From Podocnemis expansa (Eukaryota > Chordata > Testudines > Podocnemididae): a DNA stretch of 64,000 nucleotides. The notes under the pieces are model-generated. The model was not told the DNA's origin and did not search any database. It worked only from the letters and a program-made list of their open reading frames with translations. The translations under genes were made by a program, and so were the position numbers. This document shows, in pieces, positions 43,105 to 54,005 of this stretch. Numbering within the stretch: position 1 is the first letter of the stretch; each line of letters begins with the position of its first letter. Location of the stretch: assembly GCA_007922195.1 (NCBI GenBank), contig ML681963.1:58506584-58570583 (forward strand). The letters are read 5' to 3'.

Positions 43105-43873
43105 GATTCCTACATGCTGAAACCGTTGATCTAGCCAATTTTCTATCCACCTTATAGTCCACCTATCCAACCCATACTTCCTTAATTTGCCAATGAGAAG
43201 GCTGTGGGAAACTGTATCAAAAGCCTTGCTAAAATCAAGGTATATCACATCAACGGTTCTTCCTGCATCCAGAAAACCAGTCATTTGATCATACAAGGAA
43301 ACGAGATTGGTCAGGCATGAGTTACCCTTGGTGAATCCACGCTGACTGTTCCTGATCACTTTATTTTCCTCTAAGTGTTTTAGGATGCATTCTTTGAGAA
43401 CCTGCTCCATGATTTTTCCAGGGATTCAGGTGAGGCTGACAGGTCTGTAATTCACCAGATCCTCCTTTTTCCTTTTCTTGAAAATAGGTACTATATTTGC
43501 TTTTTTCCAATCCTCTGGCACCTCCTCCATTCTCCATGAGTTTTGAAAGATACTGGCCAGCGGTGCTGCTAACTCATCGGCCAACTCCCTTAGCACCCTT
43601 GGATGCAGTTCGTCTGGCCCCATGGACTTGTGCACATCCAGCTTCTTTAAGCAGTCCCTAACCTGACCTTCCATCACCAAGGGCCTCTCTTCTTCTCTCC
43701 AATCTGCCATACCCATGGTAGTGGGCAGGGAGCTGACCCTGCCTGTGAAAACTGAAGCAAAAACAGCATGGAGCACTTCAGCTTTTTCCTCATCCTCTGT
43801 CACGAGGATGCCTGCCTCATTCAGTAAGGGACCTACACCATCCCTGATCCTCTTTTTGTTATTAACATACTTG
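43105..43873 (-). pseudogene. CR1 ORF2 linker and reverse-transcriptase N-terminal segment
   Basis: Minus-strand reading in one frame except for a TGA near 43,426. The upstream part (43,430-43,870) has KKRIRDGVGPLLNEAGILVT, EDEEKAEVLHAVFASVFTGR, MGPDELHPRVLRELADELAA and NIVPIFKKRKKEDLVNYRPV. The downstream part has IPGKIMEQVLKECILKHLEE, NSQRGFTKGNSCLTNL and VIYLDFSKAFDTVSHSLLIG (first catalytic aspartate near 43,235), then WLDQRFQHVGING at the MITE edge. This is the fingers and first palm block. It would continue directly into the segment at 41,975-42,694. The domain content is complete across the two pieces, but the copy is interrupted. Confidence 0.85.
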
Positions 43874-44275
43874 GGCTATGTTCACACACAGGGGGTTATT
43901 TCGATACAAGTTGTTTCGATACAAGTTGTATTGAAATAATGCCTTATTTCGAAATAAGTTAATTTGAATTAACAGTTTGTTAATTTGAATTAAGGAAAAA
44001 AGCAGGAATCAAAATAGCAGGTTCAGACAACAGTTATTTCAAAACGAGTCACCGTTGTTTCGAAACAACATGTTCAGATGAACAACATGAATGATTGTTT
44101 CAAAACAACGTTGTTTTGTCTCCACATGGGGTTTAAGTTGTTTCGAAACAACGCCATTGTTTCGAAACAACGGAACCTGTTGTTTCGAAACAATGGTGCG
44201 TCGTGTGAACATGGCATTTCTTATTTCGAAACAACCTCTGTTGTTTCGAAATAAGACTGCGGTGTGAACCCATCC
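43874..44275 (+). mobile_element. TTCGAA-palindrome MITE, copy C
   Basis: The ends are GGCTATGTTCACACACAGG and the complement of GGATGGGTTCACACC. The 3-bp duplication is TTG (43,871-43,873 and 44,276-44,278). Removing it restores CR1 codons reading K-G-F-Y-K-Y-V-N-N. It has the doubled GATACAAGTTGTTTCGATAC segment shared with copy D. Perfect 16-bp hairpin: CTTATTTCGAAACAAC (44,220-44,235), CTCT, GTTGTTTCGAAATAAG (44,240-44,255). Confidence 0.93.
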
Positions 44276-44278
44276 TTG

Positions 44279-44560
44279 TAGAACCCCTTCCTGTTATCCT
44301 TTACATCCCTTGCTAGCCACAACTCCATTTGTCCTTTGGCCTTTCTGATTTTATCCTTGCAGTCCCTAGCAATATCTTTATATGCCTCCTTAGTCATCTG
44401 ACCAACCTTCCACTTCCTGTAAGCGTCCTTTTTATGTTTAAGCTCAGAGCAGAGTTCTCTGCTAAGCCATTCTGGCTGCCTCACATGTTTGCTGTTCTTT
44501 CGCCTAATTGGAATGGCAACTTTCTGTGCCCTTAGCAGAGTTTCTTTAAAATATAACCAA
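44279..44560 (-). pseudogene. CR1 ORF2 linker segment between MITE C and the SINE
   Basis: Minus-strand codons read LYFKETLLRAQKVAIPIRRK, then N-S-K-H-V-R-Q-P-E-W-L-S-R-E-L, HKKDAYRKWKVGQMTKEAYK and DCKDKIRKAKGQMELWLARD, with V-K-D-N-R-K-G-F-Y at the MITE edge. This is the basic region between endonuclease and reverse transcriptase, open throughout. It connects directly with the neighbouring CR1 segments once the insertions are set aside. Confidence 0.82.
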
Positions 44561-44662
44561 CACCTTTGCTTAACATGCAGAAGGTCCTGGGTTCAATTCC
44601 CAGGGGGTTGGACTCAATGATCTCATGAGGTCCCTTCCAGCCCTATGATTTGATTTGATTTG
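44561..44662 (+). mobile_element. tRNA-derived SINE with CR1-type 3' tail, inserted in CR1
   Basis: The left part TTTGCTTAACATGCAGAAGG plus TCCTGGGTTCAATTCCCAGG is a tRNA 3' half. It has an anticodon-arm-like GCTTAACATGC, a perfect T-stem (CCTGGG/CCCAGG) and the B box GGTTCAATTCC. It is followed at once by the CR1-like tail TTGGACTCAATGATCTCATG, AGGTCCCTTCCAGCCC and TATGATTTGATTTGATTTG. The insert splits the CR1 ORF2 codons for G-V-Q-E-S and L-Y-F-K-E-T. Flanks share only AA, matching the short or absent duplications of CR1 insertions. It is 5'-truncated (no A box), so it was probably mobilised by CR1 machinery. Confidence 0.8.
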
Positions 44663-45305
44663 AACTCTCTTGGACTCCTTTCCCCTTCACATTAGCTTCC
44701 CAAGGGATCCTACCCATCAGTTTCCTGAGGGAGCCAAAATCTGCTTTTTTGAAGTCCAGGGTTTTTGTTTTGCTTCTTTCCTTCCTTCCTTTAATCAGCA
44801 TCCTGAACTCAACCATGTCATGGCCACTACTGCCTAGTTTGCCATTTACCTCTACGTCCCTGATCAATTCTTCCCTGTTTGTAAGCAGCAGGTTGAGAGG
44901 TGCAAAGCCCCTAGTTGGTTCCTCCAGCATTTGTACTAGAAAGTTGTCCCCAACACTCTCTAAAAACTTCCTGGATTGCCCATGCACTGCTGTATTGGCC
45001 TCCCAGATGTCAGGGTAATTGAAGTCCCCCATGAGCACCAGGGCCTGTGATCTAGAAGCTTCCGCTAGTTGTCCATAGAACACCTCATCCACCTCCTGCT
45101 TCTGGTCTGGTGGTCTATAGCAGACACCCACCACAACATCCCCCGTGTTGCTTTCCCCTCTCAATGTAACCCACAGACTTTCTATTGGCACGCTTCCACT
45201 TCCATAATGGAGCTCTGAGCAGTCATAGAGCTCTTTTTCATATAACGCTACTCCTCCCCCTCTTCTTCCCTGCCTGTCCTTCCTGAACAGTTTATACCCA
45301 TCCAT
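44663..45305 (-). pseudogene. CR1 ORF2 endonuclease domain, nearly intact
   Basis: About 214 open codons. Motifs from the N side: MDGYKLFRKDRQGRRGGGVA, DCSELHYGSGSVPIESLWVT, VVVGVCYRPPDQKQEVDEVF, LVLMGDFNYPDIWEANTAVH near 45,000-45,040 (catalytic G-D-F-N), LLLTNREELIRDVEVNGKLG and SSGHDMVEFRMLI near 44,800-44,830 (catalytic S-x-H-D-type box). It ends at G-V-Q-E-S beside the SINE. Family knowledge: an apurinic/apyrimidinic-type endonuclease that nicks target DNA to prime reverse transcription. Catalytic positions look preserved, so this domain decayed little before the element was silenced by insertions. Upstream (45,306-45,740) the frame continues after one TAG. Confidence 0.85.
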
Positions 45306-45740
45306 GGCAGAGCTCCAGTCATGCAGACTATCCTACCACATCTCTGTTATTCCAATGATATCATAGTTCCTTGTCTGCACTAGTATTACCAATTCTTCCT
45401 GCTTATTTCCCAGGCTCCTCACATTAGTGTTTAGGCACCTAAGATACCAGGCCAATTTCCCTACTTTGTCATTTTGATTTTCAATGCTATTACATATACC
45501 TCCTTGCATTTTTTCTTGGAGTTGTCCTTCCCCACTCTCCTCACATATTGGGGCTTCAGTAGAACACTTAAGACAATTATTTGATTCCCCGCATGTTCCA
45601 AATACCTTCTCTTTTATTCCTGGTGATACAGTTCCAGCATTCCCCAAGTTCCATACTTTCCCCCAGATCTCCCACATTGTCAAACTATTCACAGGTTGTT
45701 CATGTGGAGGGGAAAACACTGAGTGGAGAACTTTGTGAAT

Positions 45741-46315
45741 AATTCTCAATAATGAATACATCTGAGATTTTTGCTGTTTACTTGGGAATATTCTGATCAA
45801 CATAAAAAGGAAGAGAAATTTAGCAAAAAGTGACTTGTCAGCAATTATTTACTCCACTATAATGAAGATACAGACTCATAACAAGCTTGGCTCTGCAGTG
45901 GTGCATACACATACAGAGGCGGGTATACAGTTGCATATATATTTAAATTTATTAGTCCACTAACATCAGCAACCAGATTTTTGGGCAGATGCCCCTCTGT
46001 CACTGCAGATAACTCTGCACTGAAGAGGCAGAGCGCTCTGTGGACCCTGAAGGTAATTATACATTTTCCCCTCTATAATAAGCTCAATACCTAGCTGAGG
46101 GCAGAGCTATCTCTGACTCACTCCCAGTTCCCCCACCCTGTCCTGTAAATGACTAGCAGTTTCTTTGCTGTGGCTTGGAGAGGAGCCACAGGCAACTGCC
46201 TGCTCCAAGCTTTTGTCCACTTTCTGATTGCTGCTGGAAATCTATTTGGGAGACAGGGATGTCTTTGCCATTCACTGGGTTAAACAGGGTCATTTTATTT
46301 GGGAGACACATAAAT
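45741..46315. other. Unique DNA
   Basis: I recognise nothing here. It may include the extreme 5' region of CR1 copy A at its left edge. Confidence 0.45.
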
Positions 46316-46678
46316 GGCTATGTTCACACACAGGGGGTTATTTTGATACAAGTTGTTTTGATACAAGTTGTATCAAAATAACGCCTTATTTTGAAATAAG
46401 TTAATTCGAATTAACAGTTTGTTAATTCGAATTAAGGAAAAAAGCAGGAATCGAAATAGCATGTTCAGACAACAGTTATTTCGAAACAAGTCACCGTTGT
46501 TTCGAAACAACATGTTCAGATGGCATTGTTTCGAAACAATTGTTTCAAAACAACGTTGTTTCGTCCCCACATGGGGTTTAAGTTGTTTCGAAACAATGGT
46601 GCGTCGTGTGAACATGGCCTTTCTTATTTTGAAACAACCTCTGTTGTTTCGAAATAAGACTGCTGTGTGAACACACCC
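46316..46678 (+). mobile_element. TTCGAA-palindrome MITE, copy D
   Basis: The ends are GGCTATGTTCACACACAGG and the complement of GGGTGTGTTCACACAGC. Flanks are AAT (46,313-46,315) and ATT (46,679-46,681), so the duplication is imperfect. It shares the doubled GATACAAGTTGT segment and TTAATTCGAATTAA palindromes with copy C. Hairpin: CTTATTTTGAAACAAC (46,623-46,638), CTCT, GTTGTTTCGAAATAAG (46,643-46,658). Confidence 0.9.
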
Positions 46679-46681
46679 ATT

Positions 46682-47504
46682 GTAACAAAGGGCCTCAAGG
46701 TAACAGCCACTTTTTACAGCGCTTGTGTAGCTGCACCTGGAATTACTGCATTTTGCTCTAGGCAGGGCACCTCACTCCCAGCAAAGACTGACCAAATGAA
46801 GAATTTTGAGCAGATAAAAAGAGGAGATTGGGGGTTTGAAGGAAGGATGCTGATGCTAAGTCTAGCATCCTTGACTAGAAGATGACAAAAGGGAGATATA
46901 AGAACAGTATGCAAATATCCAAATGGGGTTAAACTTCAAGGAAGCAGAGGAATTATTTAGAGGATTAAAATGGGAAGAAATGAAGTAAAGAAGTGGAAAA
47001 TTTAGTCTCACTAGCTGGAAAACCTCCCTGGCAGTACTAGTGCTGGAATCAACTCCAAAGAGAAGGGCTGGACTCACCAGTGTTAGGCATTTAAATATAG
47101 ACTGAACAAAACATTAGTAAATGCTCAACAGCAAACATTCCTGGACTGGCCCAGGGCTGATGGGCTAGAGGGGACTGATAGGAACAGTAACATAACACCT
47201 CTCAAGTAAGGGCTCCCTCTGGACTTGTGGCTGGTCAGCACCTCTGAATATCCAGCCTTAAAACTCTGTCTTTCGTATTACTTTGCTGACCTGGTCTCCC
47301 TTCTGCACTGGAAATAATCCTGTAGCACGCAGCACGTGAGTTTATTTGGGCTCCAGGCCTCACATAGCTTGGAACACTTATAAACGTCAAGTTTATTGAG
47401 ACAATATTATTACTGTTAAAAAAGAGCAAATGTGACTCAGAAGACAGAGAACTCTTCCCTAGGAAGCAGGAAAACAAGGAAGAGCAGGTCTTTCTGCTGA
47501 GCTT
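46682..47504. other. Unique DNA
   Basis: No gene or repeat was recognised. The minus-strand frame 47,235-47,600 runs into the neighbouring hAT element and is not a gene. Confidence 0.5.
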
Positions 47505-47512
47505 CTCTAGAG

Positions 47513-47703
47513 CAGTGGTTTTCAAACATTTTTTCTCAGGACCCGGTTGGAAAAAAAAAATCATTTTTGCCTGCGACCCAAGAATTACATCGCTGAGCAA
47601 TGTATTCCAGTCCTTTGGTGGCGACAGTAGGGGTTGCTGTGACCCAGTACCGGAGGGTCTGTGACCCAGTACTGGGTCCTCACCCTAAGTCTGAAAACCA
47701 CTA
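47513..47703 (-). mobile_element. Short hAT element (family of 15,419), near-perfect TSD
   Basis: The left end CAGTGGTTTTCAAACATTTT is inverted at the right as AAGTCTGAAAACCACTA. The 8-bp duplication is CTCTAGAG / CTCTAGGG (47,505-47,512 and 47,704-47,711). The body GAATTACATCGCTGAGCAAT, GTATTCCAGTCCTTTGG and GACCCAGTACTGGGTCC matches 15,419-15,611 in reverse complement. 191 bp. Confidence 0.92.
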
Positions 47704-47711
47704 CTCTAGGG

Positions 47712-48871
47712 TGCCCCTGTCCTGCCCCTCCCAGGAGACCCATACAAGGAGATTGGTAAATCAACTCCTCAGCAGCAGAGCCCCCTGCTCCATGGAGACA
47801 AATTTAATGAGGGGGAAGGGGAAAGAAAAAACAGTGAGAGACTGATTCTGGCAGGGAACAAAGCTCTTCATTTCCCTGACAAATAGCAAATGCTAATCTA
47901 GGAGCTCCCTCTTTATTTCCATGTGTCAGAAGGAAAGGGAACAGGTTTCAGATCTGAAATCTACAGCAGCCAATGCTGGCCCCACTGTCATCATCGCAGG
48001 GACTGTCAGGAAACCTAAAAAGAAGTAAAATCACTGTGTAGAAACCAAACAGGAGGGGAAAACAGCCATGCAGAAAGCTAGTCCTATATGTTTCTCTTTG
48101 GAACATGAGATGCAAAGGAAACGAAGTGACATGACTGAATATTTCTGCCAGAAGAAAGAGACGCAGCTCACCCCTGTCCCCCAAACACCACAGGAGCTGT
48201 GGGAATGGGCAGCTCTGACTTTGGTGTCAGTGGTTTCAGCACTAGACTAAGCAAAATGAAAAAAAAATGAACTAACTCTGCATCCATTTAGTGTACATAT
48301 GAATGTTCAATACTACTGTTATAATTAAAATTCACAATGCTCCGCTAAATATGAAGCCATGCAGTGTTGGGAATGATGAGAGCCATACAGAGGAAAAGTG
48401 AAATATCAACATGGAAAACTATGGAGACATGGGACTTTTAGGGGCTCAGAGCTGTGAGGAGCAGCCACCTGGAAATGCCTGGAAATGAATTAGATTGCAG
48501 ATGTGAAGCCATCAGTCAGGAGGCATAATCACTCCACCATTTTTTCCTTGCTCATAACTAAAGAGCGAATGAGGCATCTGAGCCCAGTTTGGGAATAATA
48601 ATTCCTAAATAAGAGATAAATACGTCAAGGTTCCATAAACAGAAAGGAGAGTGTGGTCCTATAAATAAGGCTTAATATTAGTTTTATTTGAAAGTTTGCC
48701 TGGATGAGCTCCTGCCTTTTACAGAGCACAGCTACTAAAGACCCAGGGGGCCTAAGATCATACTGATCAAGCCATTTTCTCATCCTGGGTTCCCAAGTGC
48801 TCCTGACGTCTATGTTCACTGAATCTAGTGTCCAGTACTTCCTAGATATAGTATCCAGAGGCCAATGCTCT
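47712..48871. other. Unique DNA
   Basis: No gene or repeat was recognised. Confidence 0.5.
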
Positions 48872-48879
48872 ATCTAGAC

Positions 48880-49348
48880 CAGGCATGTCCAAACTGTGGC
48901 TCGGGAGCCACAAGTGGCTCTTGAATGGAAAATTGTGGCTCCCGGAAGGATGTCAGCAAATCAGTTTAGGAAAGCAGCTCCAGCCTAGGAGTTCTGGAGG
49001 GGGTCGGGACCGTGGGGAGAAGTGCAGTATGGTCAGGGATGGCAGGGAAAAGTGCGGCATGGTCAGGATTTCAAAAAACTCACCACTAGGCTGCAGTCTT
49101 CTACATCAAGCAGCAGCTAAATTTTTACTGTATAGGCCTAATTTTCATGGTAACCTTAAGTAATTATTAGAATCTGACATTAGTAGGATTGATATTTGTC
49201 CTCTTTTTATGATAAAGGGTGCAATGAATTTTAAACTTAGCAATTTTGGAGTAGGTAAAAGTATATGGCTATAGGCCTCAGTGTGGCTCTCGAAGGTTTC
49301 ATAATCAATTTGTGTGGCTCTTGGGTTCCATACGTTTGGCCACCCCTG
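48880..49348. mobile_element. hAT element with perfect TSD, 'GTGGCTC' type
   Basis: The ends are CAGGCATGTCCAAACTGTGG and CGTTTGGCCACCCCTG. The 8-bp duplication ATCTAGAC is perfect (48,872-48,879 and 49,349-49,356). GTGGCTC recurs near both ends (GTGGCTCGGGAGCC, AGTGGCTCTTGAATGG, TGTGGCTCTCGAAGG, TGTGGCTCTTGGG), probably transposase-binding repeats. 469 bp, non-coding. Confidence 0.93.
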
Positions 49349-49356
49349 ATCTAGAC

Positions 49357-52300
49357 ATTCTCCATGGAACTCATGTGCAGGTAAAGAGACATTGCTCCAT
49401 CTGCAGCTGGTCTCTGAGCACCCCCAGAATTAAATGACAGCTATGTGACTTGCTCGTTTCCTTCTCTCCTCCTGCACCACTTCATTGAGCATTATCATCT
49501 CAATCAGTTTCTTCTCCTCTCCATGACAATAAATAGATACTGTGGCAAGAATTTGCAGAGCTTATGTAACAATTGCTTTGCCACTCTCCCAGCCTCACAC
49601 CAGAGGCACTCCATAGCTGGGGTTGTCAGGCACATGAAGGCTAGACCCTCTGAAACCAGCCCACCACTTCTATGCTTCCTTTGGAGAAATCAGCAAACAC
49701 CCATCTGCCTCCTTGTTAAGCAGTGTAGCTCCTAACTGCATTTGGAGGGGAGAAGTATGTTTCCTTTTGTCCAAAATGAAGAGAATGTAATAGCAGAGGT
49801 GTTAATAGCTGATACCACATAGAAAAATACAGCACAGCTATATTACCAAACTGACTAAGAGCTGGTTTGCCAGGAATAGAGGTGAGGTAACAAAAACTGA
49901 GCTGACATGATCACTGCTGAGAAGAAATTCTCACTCACCCTGAACACAGGCGAAAAGCATAGGGAACTGAGACATTCACGGGGCTGGAAGCCAGATTTAT
50001 TTCATCTGCAAATTTTGCAATGAAAATTCTAATGACATCATCTTGGGACCCTGCAAAGGTGGGAGAATGGGTCTTACATGGAATCCATCGCAGGAATTCT
50101 TTCCAGCAAGCTGTACAACCTTGGGATGGGAGATAGGCCCAACTGCTGTAAGACTCTTTCTCTCCTCACCTTGCTCTCTGTCCTTCCCCAGCTTCCACTG
50201 CCCCCCCTTTCTCAGTCTCAGCCTTAGCTACCACTTACATCCCTGGCCATGTGGAAGGAGGGAGCAGATAAAGAACGGCTCATGCTGCTTCTCTCAGACA
50301 CAGAGTTTCCAAATTGGAAAACCTACAGCTTCATGTGACACTAAGTCTTCTCTTTTGAGCCCTTTGCAGAGCTGGGTATCCTGAGTGCCATCACAGTGAC
50401 CTATCCCACTAGTTCACACTGCCTCTTCAGGACTCAGTGTCTCTGATCCATTTCTTGCTTGGCACAGCCTTAAAATCCTCTGCCAGCCCCTGTATTGGAG
50501 TCCAGATGAGGCCTCAGCCCAAGAACAGAGCAAGAGTGTGCCTAACCCTTCCTGTGAAGTTGCTTGGGTTATCATTTGGTAGAAAAGCACATCTAGGAAA
50601 AAAAAGTGATAGATGGAATCAGATTTTTTTTTGTCTTCAGCTGCCATCCATGCACACATTTTCCCCACAAGCTGTGGAGTGAGTCTGTTAACAATGCTAT
50701 TAATAACAGGCAAAGTGTAAGTAGGTGAACTGGATGAACTTGTGTGAAAACAAAGCCTGTAAGCTAGGTCAGTTTCTATGTTCGAAGCACATAGATAATG
50801 ATTTTGGTCCACAGACAGATCTCACTGCCCATCAGTCCAGTTCCAGGCACATCCAGGATGGTGTAGCGAGGCACATGCACAGACAATGTTATATATAAAC
50901 AGCAACTAAATGAGCCATTGATGACCCTGGGAAACGCTGTATGGCAGAGCTTCCTTAGGAGCAATTGTCTGCATTACTCTTCCTTCAGAAGACCGTGTAA
51001 TTGCATGAAAAGCAGATCTTTTTGTTCCTCAAGGGCTCATGTCCCCCTGCTGTTCAGCCCTCGTCTGAAGTCACAGTCTATTTGTGGCATCAGGGTTAGT
51101 TGCTACAGAAGTGACTGTGACATCACACCCAGGATGCTGGCTTCAGACAGCAACAGGAGCTTGTGATTAGCACTAAGAAACATTCAGCTTTTTTGCAGGG
51201 AAATCTTCACAGAGATTAAAGAGAGAAATATAGGAAATGGGGTGAGAGGCAGGACTAGGGTGCTCCAAGTTTTGCAGGCAATGCCAGCTGATCTCTTGGG
51301 TCCTTTCACTTCTGAGGCAAAATGCTGATTTTCTTGTCTTTGCCACAAGGAACAAGGGATTAGAATCTGTCTGTGTCACTCAAACGCAACTTTCACCAAG
51401 GCCCAACTATTCCCAAGCATTTGCATGTTGGGAACCAGAACTGCAGCCATTGAGGGAGATGTATTCGAGGCTCCCAAACAGGCCCTTATATGTCCTTGAC
51501 AGATGAATACAAGCATAGTTACAGGCTCACTGTAGCCAAAGAGAGCTGGGACCACAGGCTCAGTACCACAGCAATTACCAGGACATTTAGTCAGAGGGAT
51601 GGGAAGATATGGTCTCAGATCCACAAGGGCAGCACTGGGGTATTTTATCCAGCAAGGTTTCAGGTGGCTTGTGTTCCTTGTGTATTTCTGAAATACTCTC
51701 ACACACTCTGCCTGCCCCACTACCAAATCCCTTCTGAACTGGGGGTGGAGGAGGACAGAACCCAAAGGAAATCTTTGAAACAGAAGTATGATTTGTGACT
51801 TCTTAGGAACAGTCTGAATTAACATGAAACAGTTGTGTCCTCACCACTACCTGGTACTACTCCAGGCATGGTCAGGCAGTGACCAAAAATATCAAAACTC
51901 CCACATTCTTGTAATGTCTGGAATGCCAAACCTATCCTCATCCAATCCCAAAACCACAGAGGGAAGCATGATTGCTTGAGGAAATGTGGTCTCTGACATT
52001 GCTCTGGTTCTGCTGGGACATATGTGCTGTGATACATGACCTCAGCCTCTGCAGAGACTTAACAACTGAAGAGCCTCCCAGCCTGTGTATATTTGGAACC
52101 CAGTGGCAGAAGCCAACAGTATCTATGGGCCCCTAGGCTTCAGGAAGCCTGCTTTGTGTTGTTCGGGTGGTGGGTGGCAAGTGGCAGACACATCACACCA
52201 TGTTGCATCAGCCATGCTCTTTCAGGCCCCATAACTTCACAAAGTAACTGATAGAAGTCAGTGAGAAGCAATTACTTAGACATTTTATGATAGCATTTTT

Positions 52301-53584
52301 GGGAAAACCCCACAAGGTCTCAGAATCCATTTTAGTTATTTTCCTGCTGTTAAATATATATGAACAAGCAGGGCAGATGACAAATCTGTGGGTCCTTCTC
52401 TGAATCTCTGTCCTTAAACACTTCCTGTGTATGACACTTGTGCAAGGCTAAATATTATTATATACAATGTATAAAAGATAACCTCATAGTTTGGCCTCAT
52501 TAGTAATGCTGGTGCTGGCAATTCCTTCTAAATGACCAGAATATTTTCCTTGGAATGCATGGGAAGATGAGAAGAGTCATAACATGGGATGCTAAGTTGA
52601 ACAGAGGTGGTGTTCACTCAAAGACATTTTCGTTCTCAGAATGCAGTGGTCTATTACAATCCTAAAGAGTCCTTAATTCCTCTGATGATGAATTATGCCA
52701 TTTAAAGACAAATATTGCACTTTTTGCAAACCACAAAAGGAAGCAAGGATGAACGGAGAGAGTCCCCAACTGAGTGCTTCCCTGGCTCTGTGCCATTCCC
52801 TGACTGACAGCTGATAATTATCTTTGATTTAATGTTGCTTAATGTCCCCCCATCCCCATATACCAGGAGAAGGAGGGATTTGCAAGAAAAGGCAAGAAAT
52901 ATGTGGCTTCAGTGAGCTGCAGAGACGACATGAATTTTATTAATCTCCTGAATATTTTGAAAGTAGGAGGTGGAACACACTGGCTAAGAAAAGTAGAATT
53001 AAAGCTTCTAACATACAGAGAGAGGAGGAAAGTAGAACTTTTAACTGTAGAAGTAAAGGAATAGTCTTGGATGTGGATGTAGTCCAAGCTAATCAACTCA
53101 TCTAACTTCTATCCCCTCAAACAATGAAACCATGCATTGACATGATGCACTCTGGAATTTGGATGCTCCTGACATGGGCTTATCTTCCTAAATAATTCTG
53201 GGCATACCTTCACATAACACACTGGTTTCTTCAATGGTGAAAAGGAGGAAGAACACAGCAGCAGTGAAGTAAAGTTTTCTTAAGCCCATAGAGGAGCAGC
53301 CAATCTTCCAGCACAATAGGAATTAGTTGGCAACTTTTCAGAATGGAGTTTTTAGGATGAGGTACTTACATGTATACACAGAGAAGAGATCATGGGGTTG
53401 GCAGCTGTAGTTTGTGGAGACACTATGGCTGCTTATGTGTCATGATCTTAACTTTTTGCTACTGTAAAGTCAAAATTGCATTTCCAAAATCAGCTAAATC
53501 TGATGGGAGATATTGAACTAAAATGTGGAAATAAGAATGCCTAGGAGAGAAAGGGGATATTATTCATGAAGAATTCAAAAGCCC
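49357..53584. other. Unique DNA
   Basis: No gene, RNA gene or classifiable repeat was seen over about 4.2 kb. The largest frame is 149 codons on the minus strand (51,376-51,825), overlapped by a 102-codon plus-strand frame. Neither shows a domain and both are treated as chance. Composition is ordinary. Confidence 0.5.
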
Positions 53585-53600
53585 GGGGGGGGGGGGGGGG
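53585..53600. repeat. Poly-G run (16 G)
   Basis: Sixteen consecutive G, followed by purine-rich GGAAGAAAAAGAGGAGGAAG. Prone to sequencing error and to G-quadruplex formation. Confidence 0.95.
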
Positions 53601-53737
53601 AGGTTGGAAGAAAAAGAGGAGGAAGAAGAAAAGCAGTGAAACATAGCTGTGGAAATGCCTTACCTTTGTAGAGGTGCACTGACCATTAGTTGTAGGATCA
53701 TTGAAAAGAAAACCAATAATCACTCAAGCAGTTTGGA

Positions 53738-53900
53738 TTTCAAAGCACTTTACAGACTTGAATTAATTTCACCCTATTCTGTAGCAGGAGTAACTGACAC
53801 ACAGAGCAGGACAGCAATTCCCTCAAGGACACACCAGGATTTTGTGGTAAACCTGGGCCTGGGATCCTGAACTAGCTCTGATTACTCAGGACTGTAATTT
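53738..53900 (-). mobile_element. MIR-like CORE-SINE, reverse strand
   Basis: The plus-strand text TCAAAGCACTTTACAGACTT, AATTAATTTCACCC, TGACACACAGAGCAGGACAG and GGACACACCAGGATTTTGTGG follows the order of the complement of MIR ('aaagcgctttacaaa', 'ctgaggcacagagaggt', 'gtcacacagctagtaagtgg'). Old and diverged. Confidence 0.6.
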
Positions 53901-54005
53901 ACCACAGGTCTGTCCCCTCTCCTTTTACCCTACCTCATTTATTGCCCAGCATCCCTGAGCAGGAAGGAGAAGAGTAATCATTTTCTACATCGTGAATCTT
54001 TACAG

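Larger units (their letters stand above)
41966..45740 (-). mobile_element. CR1 LINE copy A, best-preserved, with three nested insertions
   Basis: Reverse-strand CR1 running from near the start of ORF2 (MWEIWGKVWNLGNAG near 45,670; CLNTNVRSLGNKQEELVILV near 45,380-45,440) to [11 protein letters not shown] at 41,975. Almost the whole ORF2 is readable. I see only two point nonsense codons: TAG in E-M-W-stop-D-S-L-H-D-W near 45,328 and TGA in S-L-T-stop-I-P-G-K near 43,426. The other breaks are insertions: MITEs at 42,695-43,101 and 43,874-44,275, and a tRNA/CR1 SINE at 44,561-44,662. The 3' UTR and tail are missing, replaced by copy B. The 5' boundary is approximate. Confidence 0.88.

Noticed and set aside
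51376..51825. 149-codon minus-strand frame, overlapped by a 102-codon plus-strand frame
   Set aside because: No recognisable domain on either strand. Opposite long frames in unique DNA fit chance.
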